Source of the DNA: GCA-002726655 sp046582185
Lineage (GTDB): Bacteria > Pseudomonadota > Gammaproteobacteria > Pseudomonadales > Azotimanducaceae
Length of the DNA: 64,000 bases
Assembly (NCBI GenBank): GCA_046582185.1
Contig: JAYGEX010000019.1
Location: 124,001-188,000, forward strand
Reading direction: 5' to 3'
Shown: positions 1 to 8,517 of the stretch, piece after piece
How the letters are laid out: every line of letters begins with the position of its first letter
Numbering within the stretch: the stretch's first letter is position 1
Program-made: the position numbers and the translations under genes
The notes under the pieces: model-generated
Told to the model about the DNA's origin: nothing
Database searches by the model: none
The model's input: only the letters and a program-made list of their open reading frames with translations

Positions 1-815
1 CTTTCGCTGACGATGGTTTCTGCTTGTGGTGTTGCGGCCCGGCTAAAATTTGCTTGCGGAATTTCGATGGGCTTGGCGCCAAGCGTTCCGTTGGCATAAT
101 CGCTGAAGGTTTGCTTTAGTTCGGTAAGATCACCTGGTCGTGAATACGGCGATGGATCAAGCATCGCAGAAACGGATTGTTGTACGATGGCTGGAATGGG
201 TGAATTGGATTCAAAGGTCTCACCGTCGTGCCATTTTCGATCTGTTAACAGGTGAAAAAGGATACAACCAAGAGAATAGATATCGTCTGAAATATGGGGT
301 ACTTGCCCCTGCTTAAGTTCAGGGCTCATATAAGCCTGGTCGCCATGGTACAGCGCCAGGGGAAGCGAAAAGCCTGTTATGTGTAGCTGATTCTGTTCGT
401 CGATCAGTAAATTGCCGGGATGCAAATGACCATGGTGTATTCCCAGGCTGTGGGCGAATTGAAGCGCGGCGAACAGTTGCTCAAGGACCGGCCATTGCCT
501 CGTGAATGTTGAATTGGTGAGATCAAATGGTGATGTGCCTTTGATATAGGCCGAGGTATAAAATAGGGCATCGGAGGCGCTACCAGTGTCATAGGAGCGG
601 ACGATATTAGAATGTATGAGTCCTCTGCTCTTCTGAATTGAAGCTCTTAGTTCGTTCTCAATTCCCGCCTTGCTTTCAAAGATATTCAGGCACACGCGCT
701 CACTGCTTGTCGAATCTAATGCAAGCCATACCTCCATGGAATTGGTAGAGGCAATGCGATGTAGTAATGAATAACGGGACGAGAAATCCTGTCCTTCGCT
801 GAGTTCAAGAGTCAT
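1..815 (-). CDS. Pseudokinase: Ser/Thr protein kinase fold lacking catalytic residues (3' end outside window)
   Basis: The frame starts at ATG 813-815 and is open to base 1, so at least 271 residues are present and the C-terminus is missing. The fold is recognisable from an APE-like SPE motif followed by DIYSLGCI, but the catalytic landmarks are gone. There is no glycine-rich loop around residues 21-30. The VAIK lysine is Asn44 (VCLN). The HRD loop reads HGHLHPGN, with His130 in place of the catalytic Asp and His132 in place of Lys. DFG is TGF (147-149). No signal peptide precedes the kinase fold, so it is probably cytoplasmic, with a possible C-terminal extension out of view. It likely acts as a scaffold or regulator for the adjacent lipoprotein genes rather than as an active kinase; that role is inference. 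The fold is well supported. Confidence 0.8.
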   Translation of the reverse strand, partial: MTLELSEGQDFSSRYSLLHRIASTNSMEVWLALDSTSSERVCLNIFESKAGIENELRASIQKSRGLIHSNIVRSYDTGSASDALFYTSAYIKGTSPFDLTNSTFTRQWPVLEQLFAALQFAHSLGIHHGHLHPGNLLIDEQNQLHITGFSLPLALYHGDQAYMSPELKQGQVPHISDDIYSLGCILFHLLTDRKWHDGETFESNSPIPAIVQQSVSAMLDPSPYSRPGDLTELKQTFSDYANGTLGAKPIEIPQANFSRAATPQAETIVSE

Positions 816-862
816 GAATAATTTTTAATAGTTTGTGATATCCGATCGCTATTACTGCGGGT

Positions 863-2050
863 TTATTCTATAGGAAGACCGGTCTCTTCAGCGTAGATTT
901 CTTTGAGTATCTTGCGCCACTGCTGATACTGCGCATTGGCAGTTCCGGTGAGTTCAATAGTCTTGCCTTCGATGTCCAGAACGAATGGAGTGATTTCTGC
1001 GCCCAGAGACTGCATGAGCTCACGAAGTGATTCGGCGTGTATTTCTGCCTCTTTACGGCGATCAAGGCCGCTCTTTATAGCGCCAATTCCGCCGAGCACC
1101 GCGCCGGTTGCAGCTGCATCTGCTGCCCAGGTCCGACTCTCGCTACCGGCATATATGCCTCCGGCAATCAAAGCAGCGCCCGCAATTAGTCTGTTGGTAG
1201 ACTGTCTCTTCATTTGTCTAAGGCGAAGGGATTCCTCATAGGTCGCAAATCGCCACTCGTCATAAGATGGTTTCATATCTCGAAAGAAGCGGCCGTAGTA
1301 ATCGTCCAGGGTGTCAACGAACAGATACTCTTGTTCCTTTATGCGGTTAACCCTTACTAACATGGCATCATCTGTTGCAGGCAATTGATTAACATCAATC
1401 TTGCCGCGACGGTTCTCTGCAAGGTATTCGTTGAAGGCATCCGGAGACAGGCTGCGTGCATATTTAAGGGATGATACCTGTCGAATTTTTGCGATGTCAG
1501 ACTGGGAAAATTTCTGTTGAGCCGCGAGCAGGTCGTCAGCGATATCGTTGTAAAGATCCTGAAAGGGGTCTTCTTTGGGTAGTTTGTAAGAGAACTTGCT
1601 GGCTAGATCCTTGTAGTTCTTGCTGAGCCAAACGTTTCCTGCGGAATCGACGGCGATAACGTTTACCCTGAGTTGTTCGCCGTCCGAGGCGATTATTGTT
1701 CCGCTGATCTGAAGATCAACAGCCTGAGATGGCTCGGGAATAACGCGGACGGCACCCCAGTTACCGGTTAGTTCCAGCGTATCTTTGAGTAGATAGGCGA
1801 GGTATCTTGATTCGGCGTTCCTCACATCTGGAACAACCTTGTTCTTGGACTCGTTCTCACTGAGCTCCGGAATATTCGGATTCATGGGCAGAATGCCGAT
1901 ATCTATCAGCAGTTCGTACGGGGTTTGCTCTGTCGACTGAATAGCAGGCTTCGAGTTCGCCGTCACAATTTCCGTTGTCGTGCACGCCTGAAGCGCTGTC
2001 AGAAATACCAGAATCAGATACTTCACTTTTGAGTTTCTAATGATATTCAT
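863..2050 (-). CDS. Lipoprotein of unknown function, glycine-rich C-terminal hydrophobic segment
   Basis: A 395-residue protein with a lipoprotein signal (hydrophobic stretch ending in the lipobox LQAC, Cys about residue 23), so probably anchored in the outer membrane. The middle (about residues 45-180) looks like a mixed alpha/beta periplasmic domain. Around residues 290-330 there is a Gly/Ala-rich hydrophobic stretch reminiscent of glycine-zipper segments. I do not recognise a named family. It lies 47 bp upstream of the pseudokinase on the same strand, with another lipoprotein further upstream, so co-expression is likely. The start is the Met directly before the signal sequence; the ribosome-binding site is weak. 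Confidence 0.8.
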   Translation of the reverse strand: MNIIRNSKVKYLILVFLTALQACTTTEIVTANSKPAIQSTEQTPYELLIDIGILPMNPNIPELSENESKNKVVPDVRNAESRYLAYLLKDTLELTGNWGAVRVIPEPSQAVDLQISGTIIASDGEQLRVNVIAVDSAGNVWLSKNYKDLASKFSYKLPKEDPFQDLYNDIADDLLAAQQKFSQSDIAKIRQVSSLKYARSLSPDAFNEYLAENRRGKIDVNQLPATDDAMLVRVNRIKEQEYLFVDTLDDYYGRFFRDMKPSYDEWRFATYEESLRLRQMKRQSTNRLIAGAALIAGGIYAGSESRTWAADAAATGAVLGGIGAIKSGLDRRKEAEIHAESLRELMQSLGAEITPFVLDIEGKTIELTGTANAQYQQWRKILKEIYAEETGLPIE

Positions 2051-2168
2051 TCTTCTTAAGTATTTGGTCTCTGTACTTCCATTTGGGTTGTTAACAGTAC
2101 AATAACTTGGGCTTCATTTAGGTCTTTTAGTTCAGTTATTACATGTCATGTGCGAGCTAATTCTTTTT

Positions 2169-3644
2169 CTAGAGTCCGGCCTTATAACGTTTATATTCTT
2201 CCCAGAGCTTTGCCTGCAGCTCCGGGTCAGCTTCCGATGCCGCCGCTTCTCTGAGTTGCTGGGCGACGATATCGTCACCTTGCGCATCGGGAATATCATC
2301 TGGCGGTTTATTAACCTGGGTGCTGGCAATAATATCGCCTTCGTTGCTCTGCATTCTTCCCTGCTGGATGTCTTCAGACGGCATCATACCGGTTTCACTG
2401 GATGGCTCATCTTCTCCGCTTGACCCGAGGCCACCCATGACCACAGGGCCTGGAATTTCGTCGTTTGATGTGGGTGGCGGTGCTGAATCGATCACCGCTC
2501 TGCGAGCTGCGAGGATCTCGCCTTCGAAGACACCCAGAGATTCCTCCAACTCTTTATCCAGTTCGCTTGTTCGATTACCGCTGTTACCTTGAGGTAAGTC
2601 GATGCGACTTGAGAGCAGCGTATCTGTGGCGATAACAATGACGACATTTGCGTCATTTAATGCATCTTGTGCTTCGCTAAAAATGGCCTGCATTTCGCCG
2701 TCATCACCGATTTCGGGGCTGGCATCGATCAGGTCTTGGCCGGCTACAATAATGGCGATTCGGGCGTTGGCCAGAGCCTCGCCTGCTGCTGCAATTTCTT
2801 CCGCAGTTGCCGCATTCTCGAGCGTATCACCGGCTGTTTGCAATGCTATTCCTGCTTCCCGGAGCGCTTCCTGGGCTGCGCGTATTTCGTCTGCCAGTAC
2901 ATCAGAGGCTGGTTCGTAGTCTTGACCTGCTGCCAGGTTACCGGCTGGAGGCTCTCCATTAGCTGAAGGCTCTCCACCCGCTGAAGGCTCTGCATCAATA
3001 TCAGCAAATACGTCAGATTCGGATGGTGTGATCTCATCACTTTCCGGCATCAGGGGGTCGGGTTCCCCGGTGCCAATCTCCGGAGGCATCATTGGATCTT
3101 GCGGTAGTTCAGGAGGCATTGATTGCTCAGGCTCACTGCCAGCGGTCTCTCCGCCACTTGTCGGTTGTCCGCCCGGTGACTGGTTTTGGGCAATGTCATT
3201 ACCGGATTTTTTCAGTCGTGCGCCGGCCTTTTTCAGATCCGCGGCTGCTTTTTGTTGAGAAGCTGTCTTACCTTTGGAAGCGCTGCTGGGTTCGCTTTTG
3301 GCCCCCTTTGTCGAAGAGGATTTCGAGGAATCTGAGCTAGGCTTTGGCATTGAAAGGTCGGGTATGGAAGCCTGTTGCGGTATAGAGGCTTGAGGCGGCG
3401 AAGACGATGAGGGACTCGGCATCGACTTGCTCTGGCTTTTACTTTGGCTGGGTGACGGTGGAGACTGGCTCTTGGAAGAACTCGGCGGTGAAGAACTTGG
3501 TGATGAGCTGGGAGAGCTTGGTGATGGCGGCTGGGATACTGGAGGCGGTGGACGTTTGGATTTGCTGCTACAGCCGACGACCAGCAGGACACATAAGATG
3601 GCCAGTATTTCCGTGATTTTTCCCTTATGCACGTACTTAGCCAT
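2169..3644 (-). CDS. Low-complexity Ser/Pro-rich lipoprotein with Ala-rich coiled segment
   Basis: The start at 3644 is chosen because Met-Ala-Lys there opens a clean lipoprotein signal with lipobox VVGC and is preceded by AGGCGA; the frame is open further upstream but without a signal sequence. The 491-residue protein has, in order: the lipid-anchor Cys near residue 25, about 120 residues almost entirely Ser, Pro, Gln and Lys (a likely extended periplasmic tether), a Lys/Ala segment, acidic Pro/Glu/Gly repeats of the EPSAGGEPSANGE kind, and an Ala-rich helical region with repeated AGEAL/AGQDL-like units. The last 20 residues contain a charged helix. No enzyme motif is visible. A structural or envelope-spanning role is plausible but unproven. 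Confidence 0.75.
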   Translation of the reverse strand: MAKYVHKGKITEILAILCVLLVVGCSSKSKRPPPPVSQPPSPSSPSSSPSSSPPSSSKSQSPPSPSQSKSQSKSMPSPSSSSPPQASIPQQASIPDLSMPKPSSDSSKSSSTKGAKSEPSSASKGKTASQQKAAADLKKAGARLKKSGNDIAQNQSPGGQPTSGGETAGSEPEQSMPPELPQDPMMPPEIGTGEPDPLMPESDEITPSESDVFADIDAEPSAGGEPSANGEPPAGNLAAGQDYEPASDVLADEIRAAQEALREAGIALQTAGDTLENAATAEEIAAAGEALANARIAIIVAGQDLIDASPEIGDDGEMQAIFSEAQDALNDANVVIVIATDTLLSSRIDLPQGNSGNRTSELDKELEESLGVFEGEILAARRAVIDSAPPPTSNDEIPGPVVMGGLGSSGEDEPSSETGMMPSEDIQQGRMQSNEGDIIASTQVNKPPDDIPDAQGDDIVAQQLREAAASEADPELQAKLWEEYKRYKAGL

Positions 3645-3891
3645 TCGCCTGCATTCTCTGTTTTTTATGTTCGTTTGTATTAAAACTATCATCGCTGATG
3701 AAACCTGAAGTTTAACTGAATAAACGACATGGGTTGAAGAATATGTATCCCTAATCTGTTTGACCCAAATTAGGCATAAAATGTTCAATAGAGGTCTCAT
3801 GGATGTAGGAATTCACCTGTTGGCTGGTTAATATTGGCCTAGTTAGCCCGTTTCGGAAGCAAAGTGAACCAAGGCTGGTCTTTAAGAACTA

Positions 3892-4557
3892 ATGTCAGAG
3901 GAACTGCAACACTCAATGTCTCAACAGAATTATCGACTTCTTGCCATCCTACGAATGGCTGCCAGTATTTTGCTGATCGGCGTATTATCAAGCTGTACAA
4001 CCACCGTCAATGTACAAGGCACAATTCCTACGCCTCTGGTTGCCCAAATTCCCGCAAACATTGGCGTATATTATTCACAGGAGTTTCAGTCCTTTGAGTA
4101 TAAGGAGGTTACGGATGACTCGATGACCTGGAAGATCAATCTCGGGAAACAGAATCTTAGTTTTTTCCAGAATTTGCTTACCAGCATGTTCTATGGGGTT
4201 GAAGAGGTAGGCGAGCCGCCGTTCCCGGAAGGGGAAATGCAACATCTGGACGGAGTAATAGTGCCGCGAATCGTCAAATATGGGTTCCTGACACCGGCAA
4301 TTTCCGGCCTGAAATTTTATTCGGCCTCCATTAAATATCAGATTCTGCTATACGATCGATCAGGGCAGGTTATTGGTGATTGGAATATTGTAGGATATGG
4401 AAAGAGCGAAGGATCGTCCTTCGGAGGGGAGTCGGCTCTTGGTGAGGCAACGATGCTTGCCATTAGAGATGGCGGCGCGCGTATTGCCATTGAAATGTCG
4501 CAGCAACCCCAGATTGTAGAATGGTTGCAACGCCTTAATTCGAATGATGAAGAGTAA
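3892..4557 (+). CDS. Lipoprotein, unknown function
   Basis: A 221-residue protein with a hydrophobic signal ending in lipobox LSSC followed by TTTVNVQG, so predicted to be a lipoprotein. The mature part contains a domain of alternating strands and ends in a charged tail. An in-frame Met nine codons downstream (3916) could be the real start; neither has an ideal ribosome-binding site. It is divergent from the Ser/Pro-rich lipoprotein gene, sharing a roughly 250-bp intergenic region, and is followed by a second lipoprotein gene on the same strand. I do not recognise the family. Confidence 0.75.
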   Translation: MSEELQHSMSQQNYRLLAILRMAASILLIGVLSSCTTTVNVQGTIPTPLVAQIPANIGVYYSQEFQSFEYKEVTDDSMTWKINLGKQNLSFFQNLLTSMFYGVEEVGEPPFPEGEMQHLDGVIVPRIVKYGFLTPAISGLKFYSASIKYQILLYDRSGQVIGDWNIVGYGKSEGSSFGGESALGEATMLAIRDGGARIAIEMSQQPQIVEWLQRLNSNDEE

Positions 4558-4683
4558 AGCAGATTGATGGGCTGGGCCCGGCTCGGGAAAGTGAGCAATG
4601 ATGTTTAAATCCAGAGAACCTGAATATGGTCAGGTAGTGGGCCCGATCGATTACAGAGGATATAGTACCGGAGGGTTTTGTTT

Positions 4684-5346
4684 TTGGACAAAAAGGAGCT
4701 AGTTCGTGCATTAACGCTCGCCCTTGTCGTTGTACAAACGGCTTGCGTTACCTCGCGAATTGAACAATCGCGTGAAGCAGTTACCGGCATGGATAGCGAC
4801 GAGGCAATGGTCATCCTTGGCCGCGCTAGTTATAACGACCATGAGACCGAAGAGAGCTTCACAGATTGCATAGAGACCATACTTGCAAAGGGACCATCGC
4901 CAATACGCCTGATTCCCGCCAGAGAATTTAAAGATACTCTCTATCCATGGTTTGAGCCGCGAACAGCGCCGACCTCTGCAGATGACCTGGGCAAGCTATT
5001 TGCCCAACCCGGAGTTCAGGACAGAATTGATGAGTCTAATGTGCGCTATCTTACCTGGATTGATGGCGATACGATTACAATTGATAGCGGCGGCTCAATG
5101 AGTTGTACGATCAGCACCTTTGGTGGTGGTTGTTTTGGGATGACTTACTGGGAGGAAGATGCAAATTACCAGGCGTCTATATGGGACCTCCAGGATCTGA
5201 CTTCGGCGGGTGAAATTAGTGCCGAGGCCAATGGTACTTCCTATATTGCCGGTCTCATCCTGCCTGTGCCCATACTAGCCCGGCCAGGAAATGCGGCGTG
5301 TAAGGCCCTCGCCAAACAGTTAAAGGAATTCGTTTCCGGGGAGTAG
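4684..5346 (+). CDS. Lipoprotein, unknown function (TTG start)
   Basis: Two TTG codons (4678 and 4684) could start this gene. The second is preferred because GGAGGG at 4670-4675 lies eight bases before it and the protein then begins Met-Asp-Lys-Lys. The roughly 220-residue protein has a lipoprotein signal ending in VQTAC. A Gly-rich patch (FGGGCFGMTYW) near residue 155 is followed by a strand-rich domain; the ending around IAGLILPVPILARPG is the type seen in uncharacterised proteobacterial lipoproteins. Downstream genes are convergent. No function can be assigned. Confidence 0.75.
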   Translation: MDKKELVRALTLALVVVQTACVTSRIEQSREAVTGMDSDEAMVILGRASYNDHETEESFTDCIETILAKGPSPIRLIPAREFKDTLYPWFEPRTAPTSADDLGKLFAQPGVQDRIDESNVRYLTWIDGDTITIDSGGSMSCTISTFGGGCFGMTYWEEDANYQASIWDLQDLTSAGEISAEANGTSYIAGLILPVPILARPGNAACKALAKQLKEFVSGE

Positions 5347-5390
5347 TTTCAATTAGTCGTGGGATTTATACTCACTTTCTTCCGGGTAAA

Positions 5391-6821
5391 TCAATTTGCA
5401 TAGCTGTCTGAGGTAAACGAGCGATTTGGATCTAGCTGGAAAGTCTGATGGATCATCAGGTTCTCCGTCGCGACTAATTCCCCATTGAAAATCCTTGGTC
5501 TAAAGCGGGTACTTGACAGCCATGAGCGAATTAATCGCATCTGGCTGTTGGGTACATTTTTGCGGATCAGCTTGATATTATGGACGCGACCATTGGCTCG
5601 AATGGAATATTGAACATCAATAAAAAGCTCAACATCAACTGCTTCTTCACCTTTGACGGGCGTAGCGGCGTCTGGCGTCTTGGATAGATAGAATGTGAAA
5701 GCCTCAGGATACAATCTGGTAGGCGTGCCAAATAAATCGGCACTAAGTTCTTGCTGCCCTGGTTCGTCTTGCATGAGTTGCCATGCACGCAGATAGAGAT
5801 CGTTTGCTCGCCCATCTCCGGTAATTGTATAAATATCGCCCAGATCAACAATCGCTTTAACATGGTCTGGAAAATCTGTAATGGGATTGCTTTCGACAAT
5901 GCTCAGTGCTCGTTCCAGAGCTTGCTCAGATGCACCCCTGTGCTTATTTTCCATCAATCTGGTATTTGCGATGCCGTGCAGCGGTTCCAGCAGGCGTATG
6001 TCGTTTACACCATAATTGTCTTCGATTATTTTGATTGCCCTACTATATAGTTCCAGGGACTGTCGAAATCTGGAATCTCTCATATAGCGAATCTCCGGAG
6101 AATCTGTGAGAGGAAGCATCCTTCCCCTGGAGGCGAAATAGGCACCCAGGCGTTGCAGGATGGGCAACATTTCCTCGCTCTCTTTACCGTAGGCTTGCTC
6201 GCTTATGCGGAGATTAAATTCCTGTTCACGGTCAGCCTGCGGAAACTTACCTTGATCGATGTTAAGTTGCGCGAGATGGTTAATGATATTCAACTGGTTG
6301 ATTGAATAAACGCCGTCCGTGCGGTGGGTGATATGTTGAGCGCGACGGAATGCCTGTTCGGCGTCTTCAAGGAAGCCGATCTGGATCAGGGTCAGGCCGC
6401 GAGCCATTGCTATCTTGAAAATGGTCTCACTGAAGGGGTTTGCCCGGGATTCAATAAATTGGAGTGCGATATCGAGACTGCCTATTCCTTCCGCATAGAG
6501 CCCCTGATCCGATAAGAGAATGCCGACGTTTGCTAACAACATGCCGTAACGGATGGGGTGAGTCCCGGATAGTCTTTCATTGTCATTAACCAGCTCTTCT
6601 GCCAATTCCAGGGCGAGGTCCGGGTTTTCATTTCGCATTGCGTTTTCAAGTTTCTTACTTAAACGTGTGCTCGCCCGGTCGCTGAACGAGATGCTCTGGA
6701 AGAAGTAGTCGGTAACGGCATCGTCACTAGATGCGGAACAGGGCAGCAAGCAAAACGAAAAAGCCAATAGAATAAAGCCCCTCAAGATTGGTGAGCTTGC
6801 TGTTGAGTAAGGTTTGAGCAT
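5391..6821 (-). CDS. Exported TPR protein with TonB-like C-terminal domain (copy 2)
   Basis: A 476-residue protein with a Sec-type signal (first ~30 residues). A helical-repeat region of TPR type spans about residues 40-370, with units such as AEELVNDNERLSG and DLGDIYTITGDGRANDLY. The C-terminal ~80 residues resemble the TonB C-terminal fold: a strand-turn-strand segment (VDVELFIDVQYSIRANGRV) and the STRFRPRIFNGELV motif. It starts 12 bp after the stop of a similarly built gene, so the two form an operon and probably arose by duplication. TonB-like domains without an N-terminal membrane anchor usually mediate envelope protein contacts; the partner is unknown. Confidence 0.75.
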   Translation of the reverse strand: MLKPYSTASSPILRGFILLAFSFCLLPCSASSDDAVTDYFFQSISFSDRASTRLSKKLENAMRNENPDLALELAEELVNDNERLSGTHPIRYGMLLANVGILLSDQGLYAEGIGSLDIALQFIESRANPFSETIFKIAMARGLTLIQIGFLEDAEQAFRRAQHITHRTDGVYSINQLNIINHLAQLNIDQGKFPQADREQEFNLRISEQAYGKESEEMLPILQRLGAYFASRGRMLPLTDSPEIRYMRDSRFRQSLELYSRAIKIIEDNYGVNDIRLLEPLHGIANTRLMENKHRGASEQALERALSIVESNPITDFPDHVKAIVDLGDIYTITGDGRANDLYLRAWQLMQDEPGQQELSADLFGTPTRLYPEAFTFYLSKTPDAATPVKGEEAVDVELFIDVQYSIRANGRVHNIKLIRKNVPNSQMRLIRSWLSSTRFRPRIFNGELVATENLMIHQTFQLDPNRSFTSDSYAN

Positions 6822-6833
6822 CGTGATGGTCTT

Positions 6834-8240
6834 CTACCTACCTGAATTGTATATGGGGAATGACTGAGTCATCGCGATGTTGTGGGCGATTGTGGGATAA
6901 CCGTCAACCAGCGCTGGTCTAAAATGCACCTTGCCCAGGACTTCGCGTATTAGCCTATCAAGCTTGACCGGTGCGTTTGATTCTATGAATTCAATATTGT
7001 AAATTTTTCCGGTTTCGGACACTGTAAATTCGACGCTTATTGACACAGCGGCCAATTTCTCCGGTGATTGAAGTGAACCTGGCAGTATTGTTTGCAGTTG
7101 TTTTTGTACGAACTGGAATGGCTCGCCGGTCATTTTCACGGTGCGTTCAGCTGATGATCTTGCTTGCAATGAATCTCTTATACGAAGGTTGTAGTTATTT
7201 TTTTTGCCTGGAATGACGTAAATTTGTGGTGGCTGGTGATCTGCCAGAAGCTGTTGTTCTACGGATAATGGCTGATGGCCTGCCATAAGTTTTTGTTCAA
7301 AAGACAAGGGCCTTAGTCTGCTGAATCCTGCAACGTATGAGCCCTGTGTTAGTTCATATATTTTTTTCTCTGAACGTCTGGCTGCATTAAGTTTTTCAGT
7401 CATTGATATGAGTTTGGGTGCTTGGTACTTGTCGTTGCTTTGAAGCTGTCGGGCGAGAGCATAGTAGTTTGCAGCTTCATCTTTCTTACCTCGAAGAGTG
7501 AACACATCCGCATACTCTCTGTAGGTGTCTGCTCTCAGATCGCGAGGAATATTGTCATTCTTGCTCAGGATATCTAGGCTTTGCTTCATGGGTTTTTCAC
7601 CGCAACATAGTCCTTGCATTCTCCTGGTTTGACTGAGGAGCTGCAGAAGCTGCAGTTGCGCCAGGTGATATTCACCCGCTGAATCCTTGATCAGATTGAT
7701 GGCTTTTTTGAGAAGCTTTCGAGCCCGGGTAAACTGACCGGTTTCGATATACCATTTGCTGAGATTGACGTAACTGGGGATGGAATCCATGCCTTCATAG
7801 TGATGAGAGGCAAGAAAGAACAGGAATCGTTGCTGCTTGTCTGCCTTTAGCGCCTGGTTTGTATCCAGGGCGAGCCTTGTCTTGATTTCAATGACTTCGA
7901 ATTGTTTCGGCGAATAGACGCCTTCATTTCTATGGACGATATGCTGGCTGCGCTGTAGCGCCTGATCAGCGAGTTCAAGCGAGCCCACCGCAATGTAGTT
8001 TCTACCGAGGCCCGTTAAGATCTCTGCCAAATCCATGGAGTAATTGCCCTGCCGGGCAGTGGTTTCATCGAGTAGCTGGGAATAGGCGATTAGCGCTGCG
8101 TCGTGGTCCCCGTTGGCCTCGAATGTGAAGGCGTCCTCAAGGCTCTCGGACAGGGAAGGCTGATCATTATCCTGTGCCCATGTCACTAGTGAGAGCAAAG
8201 TGGCCAGAAAAATAGCGAATATGTGTAACCGATGGCGCAT
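6834..8240 (-). CDS. Exported TPR protein with TonB-like C-terminal domain (copy 1)
   Basis: A 468-residue protein, first gene of a two-gene operon with its paralogue. It has a Sec signal (cleavage likely after TWA), TPR-like repeats over residues 30-290 (for example GDHDAALIAYSQLL and TGQFTRARKLLKKAI), a linker with the repeated phrase GHQPLSVEQ/DHQPPQ, and a C-terminal TonB-like domain (VSISVEFTVSETGKIYNI, VHFRPALVDGYP). The shared domain order and the closely similar phrase with BTHRTDGVYS/VHRNEGVYS-type wording (residues IVHRNEGVYS here, ITHRTDGVYS in the neighbour) show the two are paralogues. The substrate or partner is not visible. Confidence 0.75.
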   Translation of the reverse strand: MRHRLHIFAIFLATLLSLVTWAQDNDQPSLSESLEDAFTFEANGDHDAALIAYSQLLDETTARQGNYSMDLAEILTGLGRNYIAVGSLELADQALQRSQHIVHRNEGVYSPKQFEVIEIKTRLALDTNQALKADKQQRFLFFLASHHYEGMDSIPSYVNLSKWYIETGQFTRARKLLKKAINLIKDSAGEYHLAQLQLLQLLSQTRRMQGLCCGEKPMKQSLDILSKNDNIPRDLRADTYREYADVFTLRGKKDEAANYYALARQLQSNDKYQAPKLISMTEKLNAARRSEKKIYELTQGSYVAGFSRLRPLSFEQKLMAGHQPLSVEQQLLADHQPPQIYVIPGKKNNYNLRIRDSLQARSSAERTVKMTGEPFQFVQKQLQTILPGSLQSPEKLAAVSISVEFTVSETGKIYNIEFIESNAPVKLDRLIREVLGKVHFRPALVDGYPTIAHNIAMTQSFPIYNSGR

Positions 8241-8517
8241 TCCAGGAATCTTTTACTATCTCATGAGTATTATTGTGGTTTCTGTGAGCCCGGTAAATTT
8301 GTGTTCCATCACTGCTCGAAGCTTTAGTACATATATTCCGTACCAGAGTTCAGTACAGGGGTTCAGTTTACCTTCATATTCACTGCTTAAGATATGTCTG
8401 GTTGAACGGCAGGCCCCGCTGTGGGAACTAGAATAGGTAGACCTTGGCCCGCGCTTTGTATCAGTCCTTTGGCTAGAGTGTGTTAAATTGAGTCTTGTGG
8501 AGCAGGTTAGTGTCAAT

